A stretch of 64,000 nucleotides of DNA from a virus. The stretch lies in IMG/VR virus record IMGVR_UViG_3300024359_000009, positions 1 to 64,000 of that record; one strand, written 5' to 3'. This document shows positions 45,201 through 54,900 of the stretch, piece by piece; within the stretch, counting starts at the first letter, position 1; each line of letters begins with the position of its first letter. A program made the translations under genes and the position numbers. The notes under the pieces are model-generated. The model saw nothing but the letters and a program-made list of their open reading frames with translations. It was not told the origin of the DNA and searched no databases.

Positions 45201-47001
45201 TTTCATCATTCGTTCCAAACTCATATACAGTACTCTGTTTTCTTGACTCTAAGAGTGGTGCAGCACTGTTCATCATATTTGCAGGATCATAAAAGTATCC
45301 TTCAGTATTTGCACCAGTTATTTCGGATTGAGTTATGAACTTATATTTAACATATGGTCCTTCCCCACCAAGAGTAACACCATCAGTCTGCCATTTAAAA
45401 GGTAGGAAATTACTATTCCAATCTACTTTATTATAAGGATTGATAGCGTCTCTTACTACAGAGGATACACTGACATCTTCTGGATCTTCGTACCCCCAAT
45501 CTGCATCAGCAGTATTCAACCCAGGTACATAACTTTTAATACTACTTAACTCTCCTGTTACTGAGTAAGAGTTACCATTATTATATGCTGGGTTACCACT
45601 TATGTTATTGTCCACCAAAGAGTTACCAAAACGGTATGCTCTTGCGTGAAACTTCAAAGTATCATTTTTAGGTGCAGAGATATTCCCTACTATAAGTCTA
45701 TTGTCTTTGTAACTGAGTGTTTTTGCTTTTTCAAAAGGAACACCAAATATCTTATACTCTGTATCAGACAAACTAAAAGAACTTTCCTCTCCTGTATGTG
45801 TAATGACAATTGAGTTAGAAGAAGGTATTTCCAATGACTCAAAGACATTAATCTCTGGAGTAGACTCAGCTGCCCCATAGTATAATGATATTAATTCTAT
45901 AGTATCGTAAGTACTATCAATATCTTTAATAGATACAGATACACTCTTAGTGGTAACAGTTGAAGGATTTGTTCCAGAGTATTCTCCCAATTGACTCCAT
46001 TCTGTTCCTGACTCACTATTAAGTAATACATTGATAAGTCTACTTGCTGGAGACACTTTAGATTGTGCTCCTGTAGAACTTGACAATCTATATGCATATT
46101 GATAGATACCTGCTTTCAAAGTACCGCCCGAATTAATTGAATTTAATACTGGTCTTGAGAAATCGATTGAAGGAGTAAGACTTAGAAATGCAGGATCGAC
46201 ACCTAAACTTGTACTTATGGAAGCTACATTTAAAGCTCTTACATTGTTATGGTTATCTGTGAAATAAGTTCTTTGAATCTCTTCGTTCTCATAACGAGCT
46301 ACCATCTCGATCGGATGTTCTGTAGAGAATCCTATGTCATCATGGGTATATCTAATTTCAATACTATATGTATCAAATACTTTGTCGTAAGTTGCTACCC
46401 ATACTTGCCCATTTCCGCCTTTTTTTGAGGTATCATTTGTAGTACAGATTATTAATTGATCTCTTATTTCAGTATATCCTATGATTTGTAAGTCTGTTTG
46501 ACGAGTCGCAAATTGAGTGCCTATTGTGTAGTTAGATTGTCCAAGAGAATTCACGGATAGTATAGCTGCATTCTCTGAATAAACAGATACAGAATTTGCT
46601 GATGTTCGAACTACTTTGATTCCCATTATAGACAAAGCAGATGTAGGATCGTTTGCAACATCCATTACCTGATTAAAATAGTCTTCAAACCCACCAGATA
46701 TTAATTGGAAAGCCTCTGTTATAACGCCTGCCGCAGTTTCTACTGTAAAGTTATCAGTTACACCTGCTATTGGTGCAGCTACACCTACAATAGGTGAAAC
46801 CTTAAACACACTTGGGGATGTAGGGATAGTCAACTCAAGAGTGTTACCTTTTACATTTGCTAAGGCTCCTCCAGAATCTTCTCCATCATCACTTAGTCTG
46901 AAGTTCCGAGCATCTCGATATGACGTAGGTTTAAGCCTATCCTTACTAATAGATTTATTCATTCCTTCTTCAAAGGAATTTGTCTGCATCTTTCTTCCCA
47001 T
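42211..47001 (-). CDS. Large tail protein, stabilization/P22 gp10-like
   Basis: A 1,596-residue beta-rich structural protein. The N-terminus (MQTNSFEEGMNKSISKDR...SYRDARNFRLS, then GALANVKGN) is typical of the crAss-like and Bacteroidota podophage tail protein annotated as stabilization protein, distantly similar to P22 gp10. Repeated strand blocks and segments such as MFIDSYHKQMYSIKGKQLVPVS suggest a beta-propeller. It lies directly after two connector-size genes, where a tail hub or nozzle gene is expected. No enzymatic motif was seen. The function assignment depends on the N-terminal similarity and gene order. Confidence 0.65.
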   Translation of the reverse strand: MGRKMQTNSFEEGMNKSISKDRLKPTSYRDARNFRLSDDGEDSGGALANVKGNTLELTIPTSPSVFKVSPIVGVAAPIAGVTDNFTVETAAGVITEAFQLISGGFEDYFNQVMDVANDPTSALSIMGIKVVRTSANSVSVYSENAAILSVNSLGQSNYTIGTQFATRQTDLQIIGYTEIRDQLIICTTNDTSKKGGNGQVWVATYDKVFDTYSIEIRYTHDDIGFSTEHPIEMVARYENEEIQRTYFTDNHNNVRALNVASISTSLGVDPAFLSLTPSIDFSRPVLNSINSGGTLKAGIYQYAYRLSSSTGAQSKVSPASRLINVLLNSESGTEWSQLGEYSGTNPSTVTTKSVSVSIKDIDSTYDTIELISLYYGAAESTPEINVFESLEIPSSNSIVITHTGEESSFSLSDTEYKIFGVPFEKAKTLSYKDNRLIVGNISAPKNDTLKFHARAYRFGNSLVDNNISGNPAYNNGNSYSVTGELSSIKSYVPGLNTADADWGYEDPEDVSVSSVVRDAINPYNKVDWNSNFLPFKWQTDGVTLGGEGPYVKYKFITQSEITGANTEGYFYDPANMMNSAAPLLESRKQSTVYEFGTNDEKYPVISTPLNHKSPFVNVIFRGYSPGEVYRFGIVLYDLAGNPGFVNWIGDIKFPERWEMRRNLRAYGNYPWGETIAGGPYVGGADMLKSVSDSLGDRVELNQLGLEFDIEIPANLLDSISGYEIVRVKREVSDRTKLAQGIAHQLCQVESDDNLYLFPRKGGNLLRWNVSGPMVEGRKDAYPDYDDLTLYPADAKKSLVIYSPELQFFNTVGSSLGDRIRVDGTFTEIIEEDLTINNTMLNCGVSEPTKIVIHPGTENGYGDPTDGDQVRSNGKKTIPLEFTREIQPGAVLSAIPTLSPTVQFTNSTPPTADMSNSEEQVDGGLCLFVTLGGGVELFLPGNTSTQSGGLNGRPMLVTYERELLDQYGGNTQAARANNVYQSTGGFIQKESGSSALNTFSVFGGDVYHAQYDFTRVDGKEPIDPVTYTSRDGVVVPLVSTFNTTLRNGRHFLNKAKPDGSYPPASDITYAHDTYEAESLYSREDDFISFIGRPVGVPLLETFDNRIYASRGKINGEVIDNWRQFDAFLYKDVEGSLGPVNRLINHNDMIFFFQDHGCGYLLINPRGSITGGPAGSLQIGFGDVLHDFEYISTDIGCFHQWVPISTNTNLMFIDSYHKQMYSIKGKQLVPVSMQAGMNPWFFDKLVGNLLTNDNPLINKGIHSTWSTRFNEVWFTFLNRQPISLCKASARYTFQAFPSDNIMTNALKVSKTCLGILSISIGNYVEINVEGVDQSILISETTSDTDFVYIRMSVGSFIGSDAIFNGAVDATGIIDQDLYGKYLGETALLFDVQIMEIVEETIVYNEAYEVFTGFYDHAPTIYLNDGVNILSPNPINSEALYRHNKGKYGEFYGNIFNSTLQLIINDGKGITKVFDNFGYYTEVFSNDSNPIQIDQETFSRIRCNTTYQNTDWVSIVPKNNIRRVDREWQSAIARNAVLNSFGATPVDIDIFNPVNLDKNREFKDRLRDKIMIADFEFDNINDRRFLLHYLKTFYRFSAR

Positions 47002-47007
47002 GTCTTT

Positions 47008-47760
47008 TTATTTAAGTCTTTTTATTTCTCTTATACTGTTTCCTGAAAAAAACGTATCATGTTGATTTATCATAGGTTTTAAACGTACCCAAGAATTTTT
47101 AAAGTTTTCTACTTTATCTACGTTAGGCATCATCGCAGCACTTGCTGCTCCTCTTACGTAGAATAACCAATTACGTTCTGAATCTCTATACACAGCTTCA
47201 TTAAGATTTCCTTTACGCCATTCTTTTCTATCCATCATAAATTGACAATAGAACTTTAACGCCTTATCAAAATACACATTATCTGGAACCATTGGGTATC
47301 CATCCTCATCCACTTGTATAGCTTTATATGCCATAACAATAGTTCCTGATTCAAACGAAGTAGCGATACAACCATTTTGTATGTAATAATGAGACATGTT
47401 ACCAGTACCATTGTCAGAAAGTTGTGGAAAATTTTCATCGTCTATATCTTGTGAGTTTAAATAGTTTGTATTTAATCCTGATTCTGAAGGTCCTGGGCCC
47501 ATCGTAGAACCCATTAACTGTAATGGAAAACCATTATACGAAATCTGCATTACATGGTGAAAATCATACGGTAAAGGATGATTATGATTTGTAATGTCAA
47601 TTTCTACAAATCTATCTACATATTGTGTTGCAGCACCAATTAATTCTAATGCTTCAGCACACCATTCAATAATATCCCATACCTCTAAATCTTGAGGAGA
47701 GTCAAAATCTCTGTATAGTCCATCTACTATACCTTTCACACTTTTATGTTGATAAATCAT
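47008..47760 (-). CDS. Head-tail connector/ring structural protein
   Basis: A 250-residue protein. The start MIYQHKSVKGIVDGLYRDFDSPQDLEVWDIIEWCAEALELIG and the following VEIDITNHNHPLPYDFHHVMQIS are typical of the connector-type structural protein found beside the stabilization protein in crAss-like phages. A C-terminal helical segment (FDKALKFYCQFMMDRKEW) fits a ring-forming subunit. It lies six bases upstream of the large tail protein gene and likely forms part of the collar below the portal. Confidence 0.6.
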   Translation of the reverse strand: MIYQHKSVKGIVDGLYRDFDSPQDLEVWDIIEWCAEALELIGAATQYVDRFVEIDITNHNHPLPYDFHHVMQISYNGFPLQLMGSTMGPGPSESGLNTNYLNSQDIDDENFPQLSDNGTGNMSHYYIQNGCIATSFESGTIVMAYKAIQVDEDGYPMVPDNVYFDKALKFYCQFMMDRKEWRKGNLNEAVYRDSERNWLFYVRGAASAAMMPNVDKVENFKNSWVRLKPMINQHDTFFSGNSIREIKRLK

Positions 47761-47771
47761 ACTCTATGTAT

Positions 47772-48215
47772 TTATTCGTAATAATCTACTTCTCTAAACT
47801 CATCTTTTAACAAAGCTGCTAATTGACGTTTGTTTTTTCTGGCTGCTGTAAAACTATACATACTTTTGTTTATAAAAGTAGCGTTTTTCTTTTTCCAATA
47901 AAATCTAAAGTTAAATGAATTAGTATGATCATTCATGTGATATACTTTTTGACCTAACTCTTTTGTTTTTTTCCAGTCAGGCTTCATGTTCTTAGGTTTA
48001 AAATAAGTTTTACTTTTTTTAATTCTAATTGAACCTAACCTATAAGGCATTTCAAATTCAAATGCTTCGAATAATATAAGCTCCATTACTCTCTGATTAA
48101 AACTCTTTACTACTGCAGAGTATGTTTTAAAGTCAGAAGCTGTATCTCCATATGCTTCTTTATAAAGCAAATAAGCGTCTTTTAATGTTTTTGTGTCTGT
48201 AAATACGTTTGCCAT
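47772..48215 (-). CDS. Conserved small protein of the connector module
   Basis: A 147-residue basic protein (many Lys/Arg, DWKKTKELGQKV, FYWKKKNATF, ARKNKRQL). Its pattern, with LGSIRIKKSK and a final YSFTAARKNKRQLAALL, recurs in Bacteroidota phages at this same position. Its role is not known to me; high charge suggests contact with DNA or with negatively charged virion surface. Its start overlaps the preceding stop (TAATG). Confidence 0.6.
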   Translation of the reverse strand: MANVFTDTKTLKDAYLLYKEAYGDTASDFKTYSAVVKSFNQRVMELILFEAFEFEMPYRLGSIRIKKSKTYFKPKNMKPDWKKTKELGQKVYHMNDHTNSFNFRFYWKKKNATFINKSMYSFTAARKNKRQLAALLKDEFREVDYYE

Positions 48216-48901
48216 TATTTAGTGTCTTGTGTTGGTCCTGATATAGCATTGTTATTTGTATCTTCTGGAGCTTGAAGTAATATTCCCATACGTTTTACCA
48301 ACATTTCAGTAATCCTACCCGCCATCTCTAATGTTATAGGAAAAGAACTATCCCATGTGTAACATTCTTCTGGAGCACATTTTTGACATTCTGTTATATC
48401 TTCAGGATCTTCTAATAAAGCTGATATTTGTAACGTAGAAGCACTTTCTCCTACTAAATACATATATTCACCCTTAATATACCAACGTCTATCATTTTTA
48501 GTGTACTTACTGTGTTTGTGCCATTGTTGTCTATGGAAAGATGTTTGTGTGTAACTTGTACCACTTGTTAAAGACATAACAGCTATCACACCGTTTTTAT
48601 GCCCTCTCTGTATAGTCACAGGCATTTTACATTTACTTCTATAAACTTTATCATCACATGAAGGATAACATCCTGGATCAATAGAAGCGTCTATTTCTTC
48701 AAACTCCATTACAAAATGCTGAATCCAAGAGTCATGTATTTTTCCTTTTTGGGAAAACTCTTGTCTGATAAGTTGAGCCCTTACTTGTGTTATCCAGTAA
48801 GCTACTTGTCTATCTGATGGTTTTGTGTCGTCTGATTGAACTCCACCTGTTACCAGGTTTTTCAAATCAAACACCATTTTATTCATTGTTACAGCACCCA
48901 T
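48215..48901 (-). CDS. Structural protein, connector type
   Basis: A 228-residue protein. SDRQVAYWITQVRAQLIRQEFS (about residues 28-49) is typical of a structural protein in Bacteroidota podophages, usually placed between tail and head genes. Several Cys (CYPSCDDKVYRSKC and CQKCAPEEC) could form a metal site or disulfides. The exact start is uncertain: Met1, Met6 and Met9 are all possible. It overlaps the next gene by one base. Confidence 0.55.
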   Translation of the reverse strand: MGAVTMNKMVFDLKNLVTGGVQSDDTKPSDRQVAYWITQVRAQLIRQEFSQKGKIHDSWIQHFVMEFEEIDASIDPGCYPSCDDKVYRSKCKMPVTIQRGHKNGVIAVMSLTSGTSYTQTSFHRQQWHKHSKYTKNDRRWYIKGEYMYLVGESASTLQISALLEDPEDITECQKCAPEECYTWDSSFPITLEMAGRITEMLVKRMGILLQAPEDTNNNAISGPTQDTK

Positions 48902-48918
48902 AGTGTTTATATTTTTCT

Positions 48919-48959
48919 TTAATAAAAAAGGAGGATTAACAAGTAGCTATCCTCCTTTT
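48919..48959 (-). terminator. Intrinsic terminator (leftward)
   Basis: Perfect arms AAAAGGAGGAT (48926-48936) and ATCCTCCTTTT (48949-48959) with a 12-base loop; read leftward the stem runs into a T-rich stretch. It follows the 104-residue gene and would reduce transcription into the connector genes. Confidence 0.7.
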
Positions 48960-48992
48960 AATCTTTTAAAAGTACCTCTCTCTATAAAAGAC

Positions 48993-49307
48993 TTACGCTT
49001 CTCCTTCTAAAAATTTGAACGCTTGACCTACGATTAACGGAAGGTAAATATGTCCGATAAGTTTTTTTAACAATGTTACATCTTCTACCTTTAAATCTAT
49101 AACCTCTTTAGCGTTATAAATATCCTGGGACAAATTGTATCTTCTTGCTTTTTCCTCACCACTCATTTCATCATTTTCTCCAGGTGTTAACAATGCTGTT
49201 ATGCAAATGTCTTTTAAGTTCATTTTAGAACTTTCTGGATTCTTAGGATCTGCTGGTATCGATTTACCATCCAAAGTTTTAAATTCTTTTACTAAATTTA
49301 CTTTCAT
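48993..49307 (-). CDS. Small hypothetical protein of the tail module
   Basis: A 104-residue protein, unrecognised. N-terminal strand (MKVNLVKEFKTLDGK), then helices (NLKDICITALL, GEEKARRYNLSQDI, VTLLKKLIGHIYLPLIVGQAF). Size, position and pattern resemble small tail-assembly helper proteins, but this is inference. The leader holds a TAnnTTTG box at 49333-49340 and the GA-rich stretch AAAAGAGAGAGAAATG at the start. Confidence 0.6.
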   Translation of the reverse strand: MKVNLVKEFKTLDGKSIPADPKNPESSKMNLKDICITALLTPGENDEMSGEEKARRYNLSQDIYNAKEVIDLKVEDVTLLKKLIGHIYLPLIVGQAFKFLEGEA

Positions 49308-49332
49308 TTCTCTCTCTTTTAAACTATTTATA

Positions 49333-49340
49333 CAAATATA
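49333..49340 (-). promoter_or_regulatory. Candidate promoter -7 element
   Basis: On the - strand TATATTTG, matching TAnnTTTG, 25 bases before the ATG at 49307, directly after the stop of the 236-residue gene. No -33 box seen. Confidence 0.35.
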
Positions 49341-49341
49341 A

Positions 49342-50052
49342 TTAATTTTTATACGCTAATTCCATAAATAACCCATTTATTCTATCAAAAGTTTCAGTGC
49401 TATGTCCTATAACATCATCTAACTCAAATGCTATAACTTCATATACTGCTAATAATAATTGAAAATTATTTTCATAAAAGTCACACGCAAAAATACTTTC
49501 AACTCTTTTATTGTATCTATCAATAGTAGAAGATCTTATACCATGAAATTTATTTATAACTTGTTTAGCTTGATCCTTGGTTAATCCTTCATTTATAAAT
49601 CTTTCTAATAAATCTTTATTTAAAGAATAATTACATTCTTGTAATGATGTAACTATTAAATGTTTTAATGATACTCTTGACAATTCATTAGTAGCATTGT
49701 AACATACTTTTAACATAGATACTTTTGTATTTTCAAGCAGTATATTTAAAAAATCTATAAAAAATTCTGATTTAGATGTGTCTAACTTTCCATGTGTGTA
49801 AAAATCAAATCTGGATCCTTTAGAGTTTTCTAATTCTAAAAACAAATCATGTTGTTCTAAATCTGATATTTTATACTTAAATTTTTCTTTTCCTTTAAAA
49901 GAATGTATTATAGCTGGTATGTTTACTTTTTCTATAAACCTTCCAATTGATTTTCGTGTATAATATATAAAAATAGCACTAATAATTACAATTCCTAAAA
50001 CCCATTGATTGCTTATATATGTAATTGTTTCTCCAAATAAATCTGTTAACAT
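49342..50052 (-). CDS. N-terminally membrane-anchored protein
   Basis: A 236-residue protein. Residues about 18-33 (VLGIVIISAIFIYYTR) form a membrane segment followed by a basic stretch (RKSIGRF), which predicts a cytoplasmic C-terminal domain of about 200 residues. That domain is helical with charged and aromatic residues, and has no motif I know. Its place among tail fibre and connector genes, and its single membrane anchor, could fit a lysis or membrane-interaction role. Neither holin nor spanin features are convincing, so I leave it unassigned. Confidence 0.6.
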   Translation of the reverse strand: MLTDLFGETITYISNQWVLGIVIISAIFIYYTRKSIGRFIEKVNIPAIIHSFKGKEKFKYKISDLEQHDLFLELENSKGSRFDFYTHGKLDTSKSEFFIDFLNILLENTKVSMLKVCYNATNELSRVSLKHLIVTSLQECNYSLNKDLLERFINEGLTKDQAKQVINKFHGIRSSTIDRYNKRVESIFACDFYENNFQLLLAVYEVIAFELDDVIGHSTETFDRINGLFMELAYKN

Positions 50053-50076
50053 GAGAGTGTGTTTTAATAAAAATTT

Positions 50077-50228
50077 TCAATCCTTAAAAGTACGTATTAA
50101 ATTCAAATTTACTTTTAAAAAACTCTTTTTTATGCATTTATTTATTACATCCTCTGGAGTAAGATCATAATAATTTTGAAAGTTATAAATCCAAGCTCTC
50201 TACATGCTATTATATCTCCTGTTCTCAT
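50077..50228 (-). pseudogene. Possible broken small gene
   Basis: In the 198-base gap between two genes, two overlapping frames read like parts of one protein. The first opens at the ATG at 50228 (MRTGDIIACRE). The second continues in another frame as AWIYNFQNYYDLTPEDVIN and on to a stop at 50077-50079; in that frame a TAG at 50200-50202 follows an ATG at 50205. A one-base indel near the AGAGAG repeat would join them into about 50 residues. It may be a decayed gene, or chance. Confidence 0.3.
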
Positions 50229-50250
50229 GGTACTTTATTTAATTGGATTT

Positions 50251-50481
50251 TTACGGTATTAGCTGATTAATAGTAGCGTCACCTTTATAAACTTTGTTTT
50301 CTAAAATTGATGCTAATGTAAAATTAGTTAAATAAGAATTAACAATACTGTCCATTTGCTGTTTAGTTTCCAAAATATCTTCATACAAAAATGTTAAAGT
50401 TTGCTGATTGTGTTTTACATCATAAACAATCTTTGTTCCTTTTGTATTTAATTCGTTTTCTAATCCTGTGAAGTCTTCCAT
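50251..50481 (-). CDS. Small hypothetical protein
   Basis: A 76-residue, mostly helical protein (DVKHNQQTLTFLYEDILETKQQMDSI), probably a short coiled coil. No family recognised. It directly follows the putative adhesin gene with a four-base gap, so it could be a fibre accessory or chaperone. Confidence in it being translated is moderate. Confidence 0.55.
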   Translation of the reverse strand: MEDFTGLENELNTKGTKIVYDVKHNQQTLTFLYEDILETKQQMDSIVNSYLTNFTLASILENKVYKGDATINQLIP

Positions 50482-50485
50482 AATA

Positions 50486-51127
50486 TTAATAATTAAATTT
50501 CAAATGTGGTCTTAAATTTTGTCTGCTCAATGAAGTTGGTAAAGAACCATCTGAATAGTCAAAACCCCCTTTTTGGTTACTTGCTAAAGTGGAATCTGTG
50601 TCCCAAAAAGGATAATTACTTAAGTCGTATGATCCTTGATTATTAATCCACATTACAACAACACTATCTGTACCATTATAACAAAAATTATCTGTAAAGT
50701 CTAAGTTTTTCCAACCTGAAGAGGCTGTTTGATACCAACTGCCGTCTAATACTGTTGTTTCGTCATTTACAATAAGTGAACCATTTGCACCTACTAAGCT
50801 TAAATTATTTCCACTACCCAAAGTGTTTATAGTACCTGGCAAAGTTATTTGAGACGTATGATAAATCTTTATAGTTTGATTAAGCTGTGTTATTCCACTC
50901 GGTTCTGTGTATGCTTTAGAAAGCTGTAAGCCTGTAAATTGCTTTGCGTTACCAAGCTCAAAAGCACTCATTATCCATATACCTAATGAATATCTGTAAT
51001 AACCACTATAAGGCGTATAAGAATTAACTGAACCTGAACCACTCAAAACAGTATAATTAGTTCCAACAATAGGCGCACAGGATTCGACCTGTGCGCTTGA
51101 TAAAATTCCATGAGTAGATAAAATCAT
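50486..51127 (-). CDS. Putative tail fibre/adhesin protein
   Basis: A 213-residue protein rich in Ser, Thr, Gly, Tyr and Asn with almost no charged helices, typical of a beta-sandwich adhesin. Aromatic-rich segments (YSGYYRYSLGIWIMSAFELG, SYDLSNYPFWDTDS) recall sugar- or surface-binding domains in Bacteroidota extracellular proteins. The last residues LRPHLKFNY end in a strand. It is placed after the fibre gene at 51136 with an A10 run just before its ATG. Receptor binding is inference from composition and position. Confidence 0.55.
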   Translation of the reverse strand: MILSTHGILSSAQVESCAPIVGTNYTVLSGSGSVNSYTPYSGYYRYSLGIWIMSAFELGNAKQFTGLQLSKAYTEPSGITQLNQTIKIYHTSQITLPGTINTLGSGNNLSLVGANGSLIVNDETTVLDGSWYQTASSGWKNLDFTDNFCYNGTDSVVVMWINNQGSYDLSNYPFWDTDSTLASNQKGGFDYSDGSLPTSLSRQNLRPHLKFNY

Positions 51128-51135
51128 TTTTTTTT

Positions 51136-51711
51136 TTATTGTAAATTACCACCAAGAGACCAAGTATCTGTGTTGGTTTTTATTAATGTAAATAACGAAT
51201 ACTGCCCCAATGATATAGTCTTATTTAGATATGATTCAATAATAACTCCTCCAGTAGGCAAAAATATAGTTTGTCCTGCACCCTTTTGTTTTACTAAAAT
51301 TTGGGTTCCAATTGGAAAAGCCACCGAGCTATTTAATGGTATTACCAAAGTGTTACCACTTCCATTGTTCATTGAAACTAATTTATTAGCATCACTTAAA
51401 ACAAGTGTATATGACGCACCTGTTTGAGCATTTTCAGTAATTAATTTATCAGACTTTACTTCTATAATTTCATCAAGTGCTGCAATTAAATCTGTTTGTG
51501 ATGATAATGTTCCTGTTATATCTCCCCAAGCAGTTGAGCTAACATAAGCATCATTAATTACTCCGTCAGCATTTTTATAATAAACAATCTCTGTTGCTAA
51601 GTCGTAAAAATAAGTATCATTTGATACACTACTCCAATCAGCACTTGAATCTGTCTGCACGGTGTATTTAACACCTGCTGCCATTGTTGTTGTTACCGTA
51701 GTTACTGCCAT
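51136..51711 (-). CDS. Tail fibre protein
   Basis: A 191-residue protein. The middle holds WGDITGTLSSQTDLIAALD, the repeat seen in many phage tail fibres, followed by a domain with LVLSDANKLVSMNNGSGNTLVIP and FPIGTQILVKQKGAGQ, a short beta fold common at the ends of phage fibre and adhesin proteins. It forms part of the fibre cluster with the 1,013-residue fibre gene and the putative adhesin. Confidence 0.7.
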   Translation of the reverse strand: MAVTTVTTTMAAGVKYTVQTDSSADWSSVSNDTYFYDLATEIVYYKNADGVINDAYVSSTAWGDITGTLSSQTDLIAALDEIIEVKSDKLITENAQTGASYTLVLSDANKLVSMNNGSGNTLVIPLNSSVAFPIGTQILVKQKGAGQTIFLPTGGVIIESYLNKTISLGQYSLFTLIKTNTDTWSLGGNLQ

Positions 51712-51712
51712 A

Positions 51713-51994
51713 TTAAATAGTATTTGCTGTTATAAAATTATCTAAAGCTGTTTTTTGATCTGCTGTCATTAGATCGTATTCTAATTCTTCAAAACTTTTC
51801 GGAATACCGTCAGTAATCTCATAAAATTTCATTATTCTTTTTATAGGTTGACTAACATTTACTGTTGTCAAGTCCTGTGTATCAATAAACATTGATTCAA
51901 AAACAGGATCATTAAATTCTGTTTCTTCTTGTTGTTCCATATCAGAATCATACCTGTAAACAACTTTTTCTATTATGTCAAATTTTTCTGTCAT
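51713..51994 (-). CDS. Small hypothetical protein in fibre cluster
   Basis: A 93-residue acidic protein, unrecognised. The C-terminal part (FEELEYDLMTADQKTALDNF) looks helical. It sits between two fibre genes with its start overlapping the stop of the large fibre gene by a base, so it is likely co-translated and may be a fibre assembly helper. Confidence 0.6.
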   Translation of the reverse strand: MTEKFDIIEKVVYRYDSDMEQQEETEFNDPVFESMFIDTQDLTTVNVSQPIKRIMKFYEITDGIPKSFEELEYDLMTADQKTALDNFITANTI

Positions 51995-54900
51995 TATATT
52001 AAAATATTTCCTTGTGAATCACTTGTATTTACTATACCTTGACTTATATTAGCCGTATTTACAGGAGTTGTTGAACCCTCAAATGAATTATTTGCATACT
52101 TCCACGTTGAACCTCCTGCTCCACCATATCCATCAATGCAATAAGCTGAAGCATTTGCTACTTTAAATGATGAATTTACAATTTCTAATTCTAAAAGTAC
52201 ATTTGATGTTGTACAATGTCCTCCTGCATTATTCCATTTACAAACAACTGTTGAATTGTAAAGATTAGGTCTAAAAGTTGTGATATTTGAAGATGACTCC
52301 ACATAACAATTATAAAGTGCTTTTGTTCCTGTACCACTAAAAGCATAGTTTGAAGATGAAATTAAAGTTGAGTTATGAAAATCTCCTTGCCCACCAATAC
52401 CACTTGTTGAAATACCAACACAATTCTTACCATTTGCACACGATATACCTGCACTACTTGTACTTATTCCAACACAATTTGTTGGTCTTTGAGCATTTAT
52501 TCCTATTGAACTTGTAGACTTACCTGTTGATTCGTAAACTTCCCCATTGCAAACAATGCCAGTACCATTTGTAGTTATACCGACAGAATTATAAATTCTA
52601 CCTGTACCGTTATAGATAGCATCTCCGTTAACAATTTTTGCGTAACAATTTACTATTTCTCCAGTTGCAACATATATTCCATTACCATTTGAAGCACCTG
52701 TACATTGTATATTAGTGTCGTATACATTTATTGCACCAAAAGGGTTATAAACACCTCTTAAAACTGCTGTAATATTAAGTCCGTATAATGATCCTAAGCC
52801 TGTTGTTCCACTTCCATAAGTGTTAATTAATTGACACCCATTTCCTTTAACAGTTGCACCTGAGTTATTATGTTGTAAACAATAACCATTTGCATTTACG
52901 GATCTACCTGTTCTAATAATTGTTATATTATTTAAGAAAACAGTTCCACTTGAATTAAAAGTAAAAGCGTGTGTGTCAGCGTCAACACTCAGTTTATAAA
53001 TATGTCCATTCCCATTAACTGTAATGTCGGGAATTAATGTAACTGTTGTTGAAGTTGTTTCTTCAATATCAGCAAACATTTCAATAGTATCTCCTGCACT
53101 TGCCGAAGCTAAAGCCAAAGCAAAAGTAGAGTAATAAGTGTATGTCCCACTTGAATCTGAAATACCTAAAACTCCTCCACTTCCTCCTCCTCCTATTAAT
53201 CCATCAACGTACTCTTTATCAACTAATGATCTGTTGGTATAATTAGCTGAGTAATCTGCTACATAAACAAGACCCTGAGAATTGATACTATCGTCAATAG
53301 TCCAAGCAGCATCGTACATCTGCATCTTATTGGAACTACCACTTACATCATCTTTATAAGTAAATAAAAGTTTACTTGGTAGTGCTTCTACTGTTGAACC
53401 TTTTGTGTATGCTGCGTTTACTCCTGTAAGTGTTGCTCCTCCACCTATAAGTATAACATTTCCGATATTTCCACCATCAATTCTTTCAAATTTAGAATAG
53501 CCAGAACTGAATAATAGAAAGTCATTTGTTGTAGTTCCATGTATTAGGTTAGTACCCATATTAATAGCTCCAGTCATAGTCCCACCAGAAAGAGGTAGAA
53601 AATTAGAGTAAATGGTTCCTTGTAATGTAGCTATCGCAGCAGTAGTCCAACTTTCTAAGGCAACAACCCCTGAAGCATCAGGAAAAGACCAAGTTCGGTT
53701 AGCAGTTGGTAGACCTATAAGATCTAAAGTTACATCCGCTGTAGTACTTAAAGACTGAATTGTTCCAGTAGATGACCTAAAATGAAAGGAAGTCGAGTTA
53801 GTAACATCTTCTAAGAAAAAGGAGCCTCCTGATGCGAAGTACATTTTTTGTGGAAATGATGGGTCGTAAAAATCAACGATTTTGTTACCATTCAGATTAA
53901 TATCTCCAGACATAGTTCCTCCAGCAAGTGGGAGATAGTCAGCTAATCTTCCATCAATATACCCTTTATCTACTAAAGAACGTGCAGTGAAGTTCGCATT
54001 GTAATCAGCAGCGTATTGGAATCCTCTGGAAGAAGAAGATCCTCCATCTACTACAAATGAATGCTCTGATTCATCCCAAGATATTTTTGGTGTTCCTGTA
54101 ACTCCTACTCGTATTAGGTCAATATCTATATCGGATCCTGGATTAAAAGCTAAAAAGTTATCTAATGCTAAGTTCGTACCATCAAAAGATAGTCCCCCAC
54201 CATATAAGAATCCATCATTAGAACCATTCATATAAGGAATCCTTCCAGAAATCCCGTATGCAGGAGTAGGAATAGCAGCTAAATTAACTCCTATAATACC
54301 CGTTATGTTATCATAATTAATCGTTGCGTCACCTGATAAAGCTAATCTTGCTCTTGCATTTGTGTAATAAAGATTTCCAATACCTTCTATTAAGTTGTCT
54401 GTATCCTTCGCTGCAAAATTTGCATTAAATCTTGAAGTAGTGAAATAATAGTTTAAAGCTCCCTCTGATAAATCGTCTGTACTCTTAGAAGTCAACCTCG
54501 CATCAAAACGAGCGTTTGTGTAGTAGTATTTATTACCGTCTAATTCTGTACCTGCTCCTGTTGCTGTTCCGTCAGAACCTTCATCTAAATCGTTGGTATC
54601 CAAAGGTATAGCACCTATCAAACCGATTTGAGCGTCTACATATTGTTTTGTAGCAGCATGTAAAGCATTTATTGGATCAGCATGTAAAGTAGCAAATCCA
54701 CTCATAGTACCTCCAAATAAAGGTAAGAATTTATCTACATACTCTTTGTTAGCTAAATCTTCATCATTTGTAGGAGTAGAAGAAGACGTAATTTTATTAG
54801 AACCCATATCTAAGTTTCCAGTCATAGGACCGTTAGAAGCATCTAATTTTAATCTACTTGACTCTAAGTTTCCTATAGAATTATTTATTGATGTTAAATC

